The notes beneath the pieces are model-generated. The model was not told the origin of the DNA. It ran no database searches and worked only from the letters and a program-made list of their open reading frames with translations. Source: Pseudomonas sp. PA15(2017) (GTDB lineage Bacteria > Pseudomonadota > Gammaproteobacteria > Pseudomonadales > Pseudomonadaceae). Taken from it: 64,000 nucleotides of DNA. Numbering within the stretch: position 1 is the stretch's first letter; every line of letters starts with the position of its first letter. Both the position numbers and the translations under genes were made by a program. Positions 1 to 8,991 of the stretch are shown piece by piece. The DNA lies in the NCBI RefSeq assembly GCF_001945395.1, contig NZ_MSXV01000007.1, positions 124,001 through 188,000 of the forward strand, read 5' to 3'.

Positions 1-1
1 C

Positions 2-1003
2 GCCGACTACCAGGCGAGCAATGACAGCTTCGCGCTGTTCGGCGAGAACACCTTCAATTTCACCGATGATTTTCGCGGCATCCTCGGTCTGCGTTGGACC
101 CACGACGACCTGCACTACAAGCACCAGCGCGTGGTCACGGCCGCCGCCGCCGGCATCCAGCCTAACTATTCCAGCAAGGGGTCGGTGGACGAGGACGGCT
201 TCACCGGCCGAGCCGGTTTGCAGTACGACATCAACGACAACCTGGCCAGCTACGTGACCTATTCGCGAGGCTACAAAGGTCCGGCCTATAACGTGTTCTT
301 CAACATGCAGGCCCGCGACACGGATCCGTTGAAGCCGGAAACGTCCAATTCCTGGGAGGCAGGCCTGAAGAGCACGGCCTTCGATGATCGCCTCACGGCC
401 AATCTGGCGGTGTTCCACACCGAGTATGACAACTACCAGGCCAACTTCTATGACGTGGTCGCCGGCACGGTGGTGACCCGCCTGATCAATGCCGGTAGCG
501 TGACCACTCAGGGCGTGGAGCTGGACGCAGCCTTCCAGGTCACTCACCAGTTCAAACTCTCTGGAGCGCTGGCCTATACCCGGGCGCGTATCGACGACTT
601 CAGTTGCCCGGCAAACGCCGCCGCCAACTGCGATGTCAACGGCAAGCCGCTGCCCTTCAGCCCGGACTGGAAAACGTATGTTCGCGCCGACTACAGCATC
701 CCGCTGGATAACGGCCTGGACATCGAATTGAGCACCGACTACGCCTGGCAGGATCAGGTGCAGTACAGCCTCGACCAGAACCAGAACACCGTGCAGGGCG
801 CCTATGGCATCTGGAACGCCAGCATCGCCCTGGCCGACTACAGTGACGGCTGGCGTGTGGCCCTGTTGGCCAAGAACCTGACCGACAAGAGTTATTCCAA
901 CGGCTTGGCCTACAGCGGTTATCCGAACCTGAATTACGCGTCGCGCTCGGTGCCGCGTGATGACCAGCGCTACTTTGGCGTGCAGGTGCGCAAGGATTTC
1001 TGA
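2..1003 (+). CDS. TonB-dependent outer-membrane receptor, C-terminal part (5' cut by window edge)
   Basis: The visible 333 residues are the C-terminal beta-barrel of a TonB-dependent receptor: alternating amphipathic strands rich in Tyr/Asn/Asp (for example YVTYSRGYKGPAYNVFF and LKPETSNSWEAGLKST, a phrase typical of these barrels) and a terminal aromatic residue (VRKDF-stop) as used by the BAM machinery. The plug domain and signal peptide lie left of the window. It would sit in the outer membrane and import a ligand using TonB energy. It is followed after 92 bases by four same-strand genes ending in an SsuA-like binding protein, so an organosulfur compound is the likeliest ligand, but that is inference from context. 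Family call is firm, substrate is not. Confidence 0.9.
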   Translation, partial: ADYQASNDSFALFGENTFNFTDDFRGILGLRWTHDDLHYKHQRVVTAAAAGIQPNYSSKGSVDEDGFTGRAGLQYDINDNLASYVTYSRGYKGPAYNVFFNMQARDTDPLKPETSNSWEAGLKSTAFDDRLTANLAVFHTEYDNYQANFYDVVAGTVVTRLINAGSVTTQGVELDAAFQVTHQFKLSGALAYTRARIDDFSCPANAAANCDVNGKPLPFSPDWKTYVRADYSIPLDNGLDIELSTDYAWQDQVQYSLDQNQNTVQGAYGIWNASIALADYSDGWRVALLAKNLTDKSYSNGLAYSGYPNLNYASRSVPRDDQRYFGVQVRKDF

Positions 1004-1095
1004 TCCACGGCAGCCAAGCGTGCCCCTGCGTGTGCAATCCGCCCGAGCCGATAGAGAGCGGCAGGGCGGTCAAGTTTTCATCCAGGTGACTCATC

Positions 1096-2436
1096 ATGAC
1101 TCGATCCACCCGCCAGCTCAGCCTCGGCACCTTTCTCATGGCCACCGGGCACCATGTGGCCGCCTGGCGTCACCCCGACGTGCCGGCTGATCCGCTGGAT
1201 TTCTCGGTTTACAAGCGCACCGCGCAGATCGCCGAGGCAGCCTGTTTCGACGCGCTGTTCGTGGCCGACAGCGTGGCTGCACCGACGGACGCCATCGCCA
1301 GCCGCATGCCACGCTCGGCGCATTTCGAACCGTTGACGCTGCTCTCGGCGCTGAGCGCGGTGACCGAGCGCATCGGATTGATCAGCACCGTGACCACCAG
1401 CTACAACGAGCCCTATCACGTGGCCCGCAAGTTCGCTTCCCTCGACCAGCTGTCCGGTGGGCGTGCGGGCTGGAACCTGGTGACCTCGGACGCCGCCGCC
1501 GAGGCTTACAATTTCGGCCGCGACGCGCATATCTCCCACGCCGAGCGCTATGCCCGTGCGCGGGAGTTCCATGAAGTGGTCACCGGCCTGTGGGACAGCT
1601 GGGCGGACGACGCCTTCCTGCATGACAAGGCCAGCGGCCAGTTCTTCGACCCCGCCAAACTGCACGTGCTCGACCACCACGGTGAGCACTTCAAGGTACG
1701 TGGGCCGCTGAACGTCGCCCGCTCGCCCCAGGGTAGGCCGGTGGTCGTTCAGGCAGGCTCTTCGCAAACCGGTCGGCAGCTCGCCGCAGAGACTGCCGAG
1801 GTGGTGTTCACGGCGCAAACCTCGCTGGCCAAGGCCCAGGCGTTCTATGCCGATCTCAAGGGCCGCCTGCACGCCTTCGGGCGCAGCGAGGATTCGCTGA
1901 AGATCATGCCCGGCGTGTTCGTGGTGGTTGGTCAGAGCGAAGGTGAAGCCCGCGAGAAATTCGAGCGTTTCCAGGAACTGGTCGAGCCCGCAGTCGGCAT
2001 CGCGTTGTTAGGGCGCATGCTGGGCAATTTCGATCTGTCCGGCTACCCGGCCGACGGTCCGCTGCCAGAGCTGCCGCTGACCGAAAATGGCCAGCAAAGC
2101 CGGCAGAAACTGCTGACCGAACTGGCCGGGGCGGAGAACCTGAGCCTGGCGCAACTGGGCCGGCGTATCGCTGGTGGGCGTGGGCATTACAGCCTGATCG
2201 GCACGCCCATGCAGATCGCCGACGAACTGCAGGCCTGGTTCGAGGAGCGCGGCGCCGACGGCTTCAACGTGCTGGTACCGCACCTGCCGGCCGGTCTGGA
2301 AGATTTCGCCACCCAGGTGGTGCCCGAGTTGCAGCGCCGCGGGCTATTCCGCCACGAGTACCAGGGCCGCACGCTGCGCGATCATCTGGGCCTGAGGGCA
2401 CCGCAGAACCGTTTCTTCACCCAGGAAAATCGATGA
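1096..2436 (+). CDS. LLM-class FMN-dependent monooxygenase, NtaA/SnaA/DszA family
   Basis: A 446-residue bacterial-luciferase-like monooxygenase. Recognisable family blocks are [19 protein letters not shown] near the N-terminus, [55 protein letters not shown] and [11 protein letters not shown], typical of the nitrilotriacetate/DszA subgroup that uses FMNH2 from a separate reductase to oxidise an organic substrate. Length matches the subgroup (about 440-470). No flavin reductase gene is seen nearby, so a partner encoded elsewhere is expected. The stop codon overlaps the next gene's start (ATGA), indicating one operon. In sulfur-starvation loci such enzymes desulfonate or cleave C-S/C-N bonds; the actual substrate is unknown. 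Confidence 0.87.
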   Translation: MTRSTRQLSLGTFLMATGHHVAAWRHPDVPADPLDFSVYKRTAQIAEAACFDALFVADSVAAPTDAIASRMPRSAHFEPLTLLSALSAVTERIGLISTVTTSYNEPYHVARKFASLDQLSGGRAGWNLVTSDAAAEAYNFGRDAHISHAERYARAREFHEVVTGLWDSWADDAFLHDKASGQFFDPAKLHVLDHHGEHFKVRGPLNVARSPQGRPVVVQAGSSQTGRQLAAETAEVVFTAQTSLAKAQAFYADLKGRLHAFGRSEDSLKIMPGVFVVVGQSEGEAREKFERFQELVEPAVGIALLGRMLGNFDLSGYPADGPLPELPLTENGQQSRQKLLTELAGAENLSLAQLGRRIAGGRGHYSLIGTPMQIADELQAWFEERGADGFNVLVPHLPAGLEDFATQVVPELQRRGLFRHEYQGRTLRDHLGLRAPQNRFFTQENR

Positions 2437-3740
2437 AATTCGTCCTTGCCTGTCTGTTGGCCTTCGGGGTTCCCGGCAGCGCGTTCGCGCTGTATGGCGA
2501 CGCCCGCCCCGACGCCCCCGAGCTTGCCGCGCGCGGCGAGCATCCTGTGGGAGTACGTACCCTTGAGCTGGTAAACCGCGATCAACTCGACGTGCTGGCC
2601 ATCGATGCCAAGAATCCAGTGCCGCGTTACGAGCGCAGGCTGCGTCTGGAAATCTGGTACCCGGCGCAATTGGCGGTCGGAAAACAGGAGTTGACCACTT
2701 ACCGCGACGTGCTGGGTGCTGGTGCCGACGACCCCACGCGGCCCAACACGCCGTTCGAGTTCCAGGGCCGGGCCTTGCGTGACGCACCGGCGAACGTGGG
2801 CCGCTATCCGCTGGTCATCGTCTCCCACGGCTACCCGGGCTCGCGCCTGCAGATGAGCTACCTGACCGAGCACCTGGCCTCCCACGGCTACGTGGTGGCA
2901 GCCATCGACCACCCGGAGTCCACACGCGCGGACAAGGCGGGGTTTGCCAGCACGCTGCTCAATCGTCCGCTGGACGATCTGTTCGTTCTCGAACAACTAA
3001 ACGTCATCAGCGAGGCCGGCAGTGGCAGCTTTCTGGCCGGGCGCGTGGACGCGCAGCGCACCGCTTTGCTGGGTTACTCCATGGGTGGCTACGGCGCATT
3101 GAATGCCGCAGGCGCCGGAGTCAGCGCGGTGGCCAGCAGCCTGGTGCCGGGCAAGGCGCTCGAACAACGACGTGCCGGCAACCCCGTCTACGAAAGTGGT
3201 CGAGACCCACGAATCAAGGCGTTGGTGCTATTTGCGCCCTGGGGCGGGCGGCAGGGCATCTTCGAGCCAACCGGTCTGGCTGGCCTGCGCGTGCCGAGCC
3301 TGTTCGTCGTCGGTGATCAGGATGACGTCTCCGGTTATCGCGACGGTATCCGGCGCCTGGTGGACGGCGCGGTGAATGCCGAACGTTATCTGCTGGTCTA
3401 TCAGAATGCCCGCCATAACGTGGCGCCGAATCCACCACCGCCTGCCGCCAGCAGTCATCCTGACGATTTTTCCGCCTATGCCGAACCGGTGTGGGACAGC
3501 GCGCGGCTCAACAACATCAACCAGCATTTCGTGCTGGCGTTTCTCGACCAGCAGCTCAAGGGGCTGGATAGAAAGGCCTATCTTGATCTGACGCCGCTGG
3601 CCGCCGACGGCAAATGGTTGGTGGACGACGAAGGTCGCCAGCAGACCGACCACAGCTACTGGCATGGCTTCAAGAATCGCAGTGCCGTGGGCCTCGAGTG
3701 GTACCACCAGCCCGCCGCGCAACCTGCATCGACACCCTGA
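2433..3740 (+). CDS. Exported alpha/beta-hydrolase (dienelactone hydrolase-like)
   Basis: 435 residues beginning with a clear Sec signal peptide ([19 protein letters not shown]), so the product is likely periplasmic. The fold is an alpha/beta-hydrolase: the oxyanion region [36 protein letters not shown] and a nucleophile elbow GYSMGGYG carrying the catalytic serine are visible, with a late His in NARHNVAPN as candidate catalytic base. It resembles predicted dienelactone hydrolase / PAF-acetylhydrolase-like proteins. It overlaps the monooxygenase by four bases and precedes the aldo/keto reductase by 13, so these proteins probably act in one pathway, perhaps hydrolysing an ester outside the cytoplasm. 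Substrate unknown. Confidence 0.8.
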   Translation: MKFVLACLLAFGVPGSAFALYGDARPDAPELAARGEHPVGVRTLELVNRDQLDVLAIDAKNPVPRYERRLRLEIWYPAQLAVGKQELTTYRDVLGAGADDPTRPNTPFEFQGRALRDAPANVGRYPLVIVSHGYPGSRLQMSYLTEHLASHGYVVAAIDHPESTRADKAGFASTLLNRPLDDLFVLEQLNVISEAGSGSFLAGRVDAQRTALLGYSMGGYGALNAAGAGVSAVASSLVPGKALEQRRAGNPVYESGRDPRIKALVLFAPWGGRQGIFEPTGLAGLRVPSLFVVGDQDDVSGYRDGIRRLVDGAVNAERYLLVYQNARHNVAPNPPPPAASSHPDDFSAYAEPVWDSARLNNINQHFVLAFLDQQLKGLDRKAYLDLTPLAADGKWLVDDEGRQQTDHSYWHGFKNRSAVGLEWYHQPAAQPASTP

Positions 3741-3753
3741 TGGAGAACCTCTG

Positions 3754-4797
3754 ATGACCTACATCGCCAACCCGCAGCGCTATGAGCGTGTGCCTTACCG
3801 CCGCGTGGGCCGCAGTGGCCTGGTGTTGCCGGCCCTGTCGCTGGGCCTGTGGCACAACTTCGGTGACGCCACGCCCATCGACACCCAGCGTGCGCTGCTG
3901 CGTACGGCGTTCGATCTGGGGATCAATCACTTCGATCTGGCCAACAACTATGGGCCACCCTACGGCAGCGCCGAGCGCAATTTCGGCCGTCTGTTGCGCG
4001 AGGATTTCCGCCAGTACCGTGATGAATTGATCATCTCCACCAAAGCCGGCTGGGACATGTGGCCTGGCCCCTACGGCCAGGGCGGCAGCTCGCGCAAATA
4101 CCTGATTGCCAGCCTCGACCAGAGCCTGCAGCGCATGGGGGTGGACTACGTCGACATCTTCTATTCGCACCGCTTCGACCCGCACACGCCGCTGGAAGAA
4201 ACCGCTGGAGCCCTGGCCAGCATCGTCGAGCAGGGCAAAGCGCTGTACATCGGCATCTCCTCTTATTCGGCGGGCAAAACCCGGGAAATCGCCACACTGT
4301 TGCGGGCGCGCAACGTGCCGCTGTTGATCCACCAACCGGCCTACAACCTGTTCAATCGCTGGATCGAGAAGGATCTGCTGACGGCGACCGAGGAGGAGGG
4401 CGCCGGGGTGATCGTGTTTACCGCGCTGGCCCAGGGGCTGCTCAGTGACAAGTACCTCGATGGCATTCCCGCGGACGCTCGGGTCAACCGCCCGGGTGGC
4501 GCGTCACTGCGGCCCGAGCATCTGTCCGACGACAACATCGCCCGCGCCCGCGCCCTCAACGAAATCGCCCAACGTCGCGGCCAGAGCCTGGCGCAGCTGG
4601 CGCTCGCCTGGACCCTGCGCGATGCGCGGGTCACCTCGGCGCTGATCGGCGCGAGCAAGCCGCAGCAGATCATCGAGAACGTCGCAGCGTTAGACAACCT
4701 GGCGTTCAGCGCCGAGGAACTGGCGGAGATCGACCGTTACGCCGTCGAGGGCGGCATCAACCTCTGGGAAAAACCGTCGACCGACTGGCAGGAGTGA
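3754..4797 (+). CDS. Aldo/keto reductase, MgrA/YghZ type
   Basis: 347-residue NADPH-dependent aldo/keto reductase. The start ATG at 3754 is chosen because a GGAG ribosome site lies 9 bases upstream and because the protein then begins just before the conserved RVGRSGLVLPALSLGLW strand. The catalytic set is visible: Asp and Tyr in FDLANNYGPPYG, Lys in ISTKAGW and His in FYSHRFD. The phrase KAGWDMWPGPYGQGGSSRKYL is characteristic of the L-glyceraldehyde-3-phosphate reductase/YghZ subgroup. Its role in this operon is probably to reduce an aldehyde released by the upstream monooxygenase, which is inference. The downstream binding-protein gene starts 3 bases after its stop. Confidence 0.85.
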   Translation: MTYIANPQRYERVPYRRVGRSGLVLPALSLGLWHNFGDATPIDTQRALLRTAFDLGINHFDLANNYGPPYGSAERNFGRLLREDFRQYRDELIISTKAGWDMWPGPYGQGGSSRKYLIASLDQSLQRMGVDYVDIFYSHRFDPHTPLEETAGALASIVEQGKALYIGISSYSAGKTREIATLLRARNVPLLIHQPAYNLFNRWIEKDLLTATEEEGAGVIVFTALAQGLLSDKYLDGIPADARVNRPGGASLRPEHLSDDNIARARALNEIAQRRGQSLAQLALAWTLRDARVTSALIGASKPQQIIENVAALDNLAFSAEELAEIDRYAVEGGINLWEKPSTDWQE

Positions 4798-4799
4798 GC

Positions 4800-5732
4800 A
4801 TGAAAGGTATCAAGTTAGCGGTGACGGCACTGGCGCTGGTCGGCCTTATGCAGGGCGCCCACGCCGACCCGCAGACTTTACGCATTGGTTACCAGAAAGG
4901 CTCGATCAGCCTGGTGTTGGCCAAGGAACACGGCATGCTGGAAAAGCGTTTTGCCGGCACCAAGGTTCAGTGGATCGAGTTCCCCGCGGGCCCGCAGATG
5001 CTCGAAGCGCTGAATATCGGCAGCCTGGACATAGGCGCCACGGGTGATATCCCACCGATCTTCGCCCAGGCCGCAGGTGCCGATCTGCTGTACATCGCCG
5101 CCGAGCCGCCCAAGCCCCAGGCCGAAGTGATTCTGGTGCCGAAAGACAGTCTTGTTCACTCCGTGACAGAACTGAAAGGTCGTAAGGTCGCCCTGCAGAA
5201 GGGCTCCAGCGCCCACAACTTGTTGCTGCGCGCACTGCAGCGTGAAGGCCTGAGCTTTGCCGATATCCAGCCGATCTACCTGGCGCCGTCCGACGCCCGT
5301 GCCGCCTTCGAGAGCGGCAGCGTAGATGCCTGGGCCATCTGGGATCCGTTCTATTCGGCCATCGATCTGGAAGGCAAGGCGCGTCTGCTGGCCAATGGCG
5401 AAGGGTTGGGCTTTATCGGCCCGTTCTTCCTGGCTGCGCGGCCCTATGCCGAAGCCAACCCGGCATTCATTCCGCAACTGCTGGAAGAACTCGGCCGCGC
5501 CGAGGCACTGACCCGTGATGACAAGGCGGCCAGCATCAGCCTGCTGTCACGCTTCATGGGTCTGCCCGAGGCGGTGATCGAGCGCACCTTCAGCCATCGC
5601 CCGCCATCGCCGCCTATCCCGGTCAGTGACGAAATAGTCGCGGCCCAGCAGCGCACCGCCGACCTGTTTCTGGATAACCGCCTGCTGCCCAAGCGCGTCG
5701 ATGTGCGCAGCGCTGTGTGGAAGCCTTTTTAA
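4800..5732 (+). CDS. Aliphatic sulfonate-type ABC transporter substrate-binding protein (SsuA-like)
   Basis: 310-residue periplasmic binding protein with signal peptide (MKGIKLAVTALALVGLMQGAHA). The mature part (LRIGYQKGSISLVLAKEHGMLEKRF, MLEALNIGSLDIGATGDIPPIFAQAAGADLLYIA, KGRKVALQKGSSAHNLLLRAL, AWAIWDPFYSAID) matches the SsuA/TauA family that binds sulfonates or sulfate esters. ATG at 4800 is preferred over an in-frame GTG at 4794 because GGAG sits 5 bases before it. It is the last gene of the operon: no SsuB or SsuC homologue follows, so the permease and ATPase must lie upstream of the window or elsewhere. Functional class is well supported, exact ligand is not. Confidence 0.87.
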   Translation: MKGIKLAVTALALVGLMQGAHADPQTLRIGYQKGSISLVLAKEHGMLEKRFAGTKVQWIEFPAGPQMLEALNIGSLDIGATGDIPPIFAQAAGADLLYIAAEPPKPQAEVILVPKDSLVHSVTELKGRKVALQKGSSAHNLLLRALQREGLSFADIQPIYLAPSDARAAFESGSVDAWAIWDPFYSAIDLEGKARLLANGEGLGFIGPFFLAARPYAEANPAFIPQLLEELGRAEALTRDDKAASISLLSRFMGLPEAVIERTFSHRPPSPPIPVSDEIVAAQQRTADLFLDNRLLPKRVDVRSAVWKPF

Positions 5733-5783
5733 ACGCCTCGCTGGTGTGGCGGTAGGAGGTAGAAACGGACATCGTTGCTTCAC

Positions 5784-5851
5784 CTGTGGGAACGGGCGGG
5801 GACACCCAGTCCATGCCCGTGATTTTTCGCGGGCATGACCCGCCCCCACAG
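5784..5851. repeat. REP-like palindromic element, copy 1
   Basis: Imperfect palindrome bounded by CTGTGGG and CCCACAG with an inner CATGCCCG/CGGGCATG stem, placed between the convergent ssuA-like and cpxA-like genes. Related copies occur at about 43372-43437 (inverted) and 51288-51336. This is the kind of short intergenic palindrome common in Pseudomonas; it could also act as a bidirectional transcript end here, where no better terminator is visible. Confidence 0.7.
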
Positions 5852-5907
5852 ATAGTTACCAGTCCATCCCACGGGAACGATCGACCGCTCCCGCCACCAA
5901 GCAGGCG

Positions 5908-7233
5908 TTAAACCGCCGTCTCCAGCGGCAAGATCAATTTGGCGCTGAAACCGCCGTCTGGGTGGTTGTCCAGTTGCAAGCGACCGCCATGACGTTCTGC
6001 TGCGCGGCGGGTGATGGCCAGGCCGAGGCCGTGGCCGGCAGCGCTCTGGCCGGGGGCGCGGAAGAACGGTTCGCCGAGTTGTATCAGGTACTGCTCGGCA
6101 ACGCCGGGGCCGTGGTCGCGGACCTCCAGGTACACCTCGTCGGTGCGACGAACGAAATTCAGCTCGATAGGCTGTCCCTCGGGGCTGAAGCGCAGGGCGT
6201 TGCGCAGCAGGTTGTCCAGCGCCCGTTCGAGCATGTCTGGCCAGCCGGTCAGGTGCATGCCCGGCTGCAGGCTGACATCCAACTGCTGTTCGGGATGGCT
6301 GAGCTTGACGTCCTCGCGCAGTTTGCTGGCCAGTTGTGCCAGGTCGATGCTCTGTGCCGAACCCGGCTCTGCATCAAGGCGGGCGAGGGCGAGGATCTCG
6401 CTGATCAGGTCTTCGAGGCGATCGCACTCGCGGGCCAGCCGTGGCCAGAGTTCTTCGCGTTCGGCCGGCTCGGCGCGCTCGGCCAAGGCCAGGGCGATGC
6501 GCAGGCGGGCCAGGGGCGAGCGCAGTTCGTGGGACACGTCACGCAGCAGCTGGCGCTGGCTGCCGATCAGGTCCTGCAGGCGCGCGCCCATGCGGTTGAA
6601 ATCGTTGGCCAGCACGCCCAGCTCGTCGCGCCGGCTGGCCAGCCGCGCCAGGCTGTTCTGCTGGTAGGCGGTTTGCCCCAGGTCATGCACTGCGCCGCGC
6701 AAGCGGTCCAGTGGACGGGTGATCGACAGGGTCAGCAGTAGGCTGAACAAGGTCAGCACCACCAATGCGATGCCCAGGGCGCTGAGCGGCCACAGCAGGC
6801 TGCCGCGGTGCCAGGCGTCCAGTTCGGGGTGCGGAATGCGGTAGATGAACAGGTAGGTTTCACCACTCACCGGGCTGGTGTAGTCGGTGGTCAGACGCCG
6901 CCAGGGTAGGTGCTTGTCGCCCCTGTTGCGCTCTTCGAAGGCCGCGGCACGGGGCGGGAAGGTGCCGCGAACCGCCGGCTGGCCGGCTTCGGTCAGCACC
7001 TGAGTGTCGATGCGAAAGCGCCGTTTACGCTGTTCCAGCACGTCCTGGGCGGCGCGTGGGCCGTCTTTCTCGAAGACCTGAACCCACTCGGCCGGCAGGT
7101 CCTCGAGGCCCGGATGCTGGTTGAGGATCCAGGTGTCCTGATTGAGGGCGCGCCCGAGCAGCATGGAAAGGCCTGCGACCAGGGCGATCGCCAACCAGAA
7201 ACTGCCGAGAATCCGCCAGAACAATGAGCGCAC
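5908..7233 (-). CDS. cpxA: CpxA-like sensor histidine kinase
   Basis: 441-residue inner-membrane sensor kinase. Two membrane segments flank a periplasmic loop (first at about residues 7-27, second near 140-165), then a HAMP region (TLSITRPLDRLRGAVHDL), a HisKA box LLRDVSHELRSPLARL with the phosphorylated His at about residue 235, and HATPase motifs (DNLLRNALRFSPEG, VRDHGPGV, GHGLGLAI). The GTG at 7233 is chosen as start: GAGGA lies 7 bases upstream, whereas the longer TTG option has no such site. It follows the Spy-like gene and the CpxR-like gene on the same strand, the arrangement of the Pseudomonas envelope-stress system, and would phosphorylate that regulator. Confidence 0.87.
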   Translation of the reverse strand: MRSLFWRILGSFWLAIALVAGLSMLLGRALNQDTWILNQHPGLEDLPAEWVQVFEKDGPRAAQDVLEQRKRRFRIDTQVLTEAGQPAVRGTFPPRAAAFEERNRGDKHLPWRRLTTDYTSPVSGETYLFIYRIPHPELDAWHRGSLLWPLSALGIALVVLTLFSLLLTLSITRPLDRLRGAVHDLGQTAYQQNSLARLASRRDELGVLANDFNRMGARLQDLIGSQRQLLRDVSHELRSPLARLRIALALAERAEPAEREELWPRLARECDRLEDLISEILALARLDAEPGSAQSIDLAQLASKLREDVKLSHPEQQLDVSLQPGMHLTGWPDMLERALDNLLRNALRFSPEGQPIELNFVRRTDEVYLEVRDHGPGVAEQYLIQLGEPFFRAPGQSAAGHGLGLAITRRAAERHGGRLQLDNHPDGGFSAKLILPLETAV

Positions 7234-7327
7234 GAGAAGCTCCTCAAACGACAAAAGCCTGCGCCAGGTGAATGGCGCAGGCGGGTGTGGGGCTGGCCGC
7301 GATCACGGCCAGCAACAGACGCCAGGG

Positions 7328-7738
7328 TCAGCCAGCTTTCTTGTGCTCGGCTTTCCAGGCTTCGAAGGCTTCGCGGTCGGCTTTGCGTTCTTTCATCTTG
7401 GCAACCTGCTCGTCGAAGGTCTTCTGCTGCTCGGGCGTCAGCACGGCGCGGATGGCGCTTTGCTGCTTGTCGCGGGACGCCTTGCGCTCGCTTTGCAGAG
7501 CCTTCTTGTCAGCCTCGGGCAGTTTGTCCAGATAGCGTTGGGTCAGTTCGCGATCGTTCTTGCGCTGTTCGCCCATCAGTTTGTGAACCTGGCGTTGCTG
7601 CTCCTTGCTCAGGTCCAGCTCATGGAACATGCGAGGGCCGGGGCCCGGGCCGCCTGGGCGGTGATCGCCACCGGGGGCGGCCATGGCCAGGGTCGGCAGG
7701 GTCATGGCGAGGAGCAGGGCGGTGATGGTCTTGCGCAT
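7328..7738 (-). CDS. Spy/CpxP-family periplasmic chaperone-like protein
   Basis: 136 residues with a signal peptide (MRKTITALLLAMTLPTLAMA) followed by a Gly/Pro-rich linker and a highly charged, all-helical body. The family's LTxxQ-type repeats are visible as LSKEQQRQVHKLM and LTPEQQKTFDEQV. Spy/CpxP proteins bind misfolded periplasmic proteins and, in the CpxP branch, dampen the sensor kinase. It lies between the regulator and the kinase genes, so a feedback role on the kinase is plausible. A strong ribosome site (AAGGAGA) precedes the start, and GTAAA boxes lie in the 133-base space upstream. Confidence 0.83.
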   Translation of the reverse strand: MRKTITALLLAMTLPTLAMAAPGGDHRPGGPGPGPRMFHELDLSKEQQRQVHKLMGEQRKNDRELTQRYLDKLPEADKKALQSERKASRDKQQSAIRAVLTPEQQKTFDEQVAKMKERKADREAFEAWKAEHKKAG

Positions 7739-7800
7739 GGTGTATCTCCTTGTCTCGAAACCGGCCAGTTGCCGGATGTGCCCAGATTAGGGCTTTCAAG

Positions 7801-7856
7801 GTAAGGCGCAGTCAGCCAAGGTAAAGGCAGGGTAAAGAGCGCTGTCGCTGTGTAAA
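7801..7856. promoter_or_regulatory. Tandem GTAAA boxes, candidate CpxR binding region before spy-cpxA
   Basis: On the + strand GTAAG occurs at 7801, GTAAA at 7821, GTAAA at 7832 and GTAAA at 7852. The 7821/7832 pair is GTAAA-N6-GTAAA, close to the known CpxR consensus GTAAA-N5-GTAAA; the outer copies are each 20 bases away, so all repeats fall on about the same face of the helix. They lie 63-118 bases upstream of the Spy-like gene (which reads leftward), a suitable place for activation. The binding protein is inferred. Confidence 0.6.
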
Positions 7857-7871
7857 GCGGCAGGGTATGCA

Positions 7872-8555
7872 TCAAGGCGCGTAGTAATAGCCGCGCCCAC
7901 GCAGGGCGACCACGCGCGGACGACCATCGGGGTGCGGGCCGATCTTCTTGCGCAGGTTGCTGACGTGCATGTCCAGGCTGCGGTCGTAGAGGGTCAGCTT
8001 GCGGCCCAGGGCCAGTTGGGCGAGCGCCTGCTTGTCGACCGGCTCGCCCGGCTGCTTGAGCAGCGCCTCGAGCACCCGGCTTTCGGACAGGGTCAGGACG
8101 ATTTCCTGGCCCTCTGCGCCCAGCGCCGCCACGCCGCGGGCCGGGCTGAAACGCAGGTCGCCCAGCTCGATCTGGCCGGACGTGGCCGGCGGCAGACTGC
8201 GCCGCAGCACGGCGCGCAGGCGGGCGGTCAGCTCGCGGGGGTCGCAGGGCTTGGCCAGGTAATCGTCGGCGCCCAGTTCCAGGCCGAGGATTCGGTCCAG
8301 GGGTTCGCCGCGGGCTGAAAGCATCAGCACCGGCAGGTCGGGGTGCTCGCCGCGCAATTGCTTGAGCAGCTCCAGGCCGCTGCCGTCGGGCAGCATCACG
8401 TCCAGCACCATGGCGTCAGGGGCGCTCTGTGCCAAGGCCTGGCGCGCGCCCTGGCCATCGTGGCAGGCAGTGACCTGAAACCCTTCCTGGGTCAGCCAAC
8501 TGGCCAGCAGGTCACAGAGTTCGACGTCGTCGTCGATCAGCAGCAGCTCACTCAT
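7872..8555 (-). CDS. cpxR: CpxR-like response regulator (OmpR family)
   Basis: 227 residues: receiver domain with acidic pocket at residues 8-10 and phospho-acceptor Asp52 (MVLDVMLPDG), the conserved Lys in DDYLAKPCDPREL, then an OmpR/PhoB winged-helix DNA-binding domain ending in HVSNLRKKIGPHPDGRPRVVALRGRGYYY. It is expected to bind the GTAAA boxes just downstream of its own gene and control the Spy-like chaperone and the kinase. The yciI-like gene ends 21 bases upstream and may be cotranscribed. Assignment as CpxR rests on sequence and on the spy/cpxA neighbours. Confidence 0.87.
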   Translation of the reverse strand: MSELLLIDDDVELCDLLASWLTQEGFQVTACHDGQGARQALAQSAPDAMVLDVMLPDGSGLELLKQLRGEHPDLPVLMLSARGEPLDRILGLELGADDYLAKPCDPRELTARLRAVLRRSLPPATSGQIELGDLRFSPARGVAALGAEGQEIVLTLSESRVLEALLKQPGEPVDKQALAQLALGRKLTLYDRSLDMHVSNLRKKIGPHPDGRPRVVALRGRGYYYAP

Positions 8556-8576
8556 GGCGGCGATGACGATTGCCGA

Positions 8577-8876
8577 TCACGGCAGTACGTGCTTGAAAGG
8601 TTTGACCACGACGCTGGCGTAGACGCCGGTGGTGCGGAATGGGTCGGCGTTGGCCCAGGTCTCGGCGGCTTCCAGCGATTCGAATTCGGCGACGATCAGG
8701 CTGCCGCTGAAGCCCGCCGGGCCCGGGTCGTTGCTGTCGATGGCCGGGTTGGGGCCGGCCAGTACCAGGCGGCCTTCGCTTTTCAGTTGTTCCAGGCGAG
8801 CCAGGTGCGCGGGGCGAACGGAGAGGCGAAGCTCGAGGGAGTTTTCCACGTCGGTGGCGATGATGGCGTAAAGCAT
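8577..8876 (-). CDS. YciI-like protein
   Basis: 99-residue member of the YciI (YCII) family of small dimeric alpha+beta proteins of uncertain biochemical role. Visible family features are [31 protein letters not shown] at the start, the [11 protein letters not shown] turn with its conserved Gly/Pro, and [16 protein letters not shown]. The ATG at 8876 fits the family start; a longer in-frame extension upstream has no family similarity. It lies directly before the cpxR-like gene on the same strand and diverges from rnm with 115 bases between. Confidence 0.85.
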   Translation of the reverse strand: MLYAIIATDVENSLELRLSVRPAHLARLEQLKSEGRLVLAGPNPAIDSNDPGPAGFSGSLIVAEFESLEAAETWANADPFRTTGVYASVVVKPFKHVLP

Positions 8877-8991
8877 GTCGATCCTTGTGGGTGAGCCGCG
8901 AGAAAAGAGGCGAGAGAACAGCGCGAGAGCGGGCAAGAATCTGCCGGCCACGGCATAATAACAAACATGAATCGTCGGGAAAGCGCCCCTT

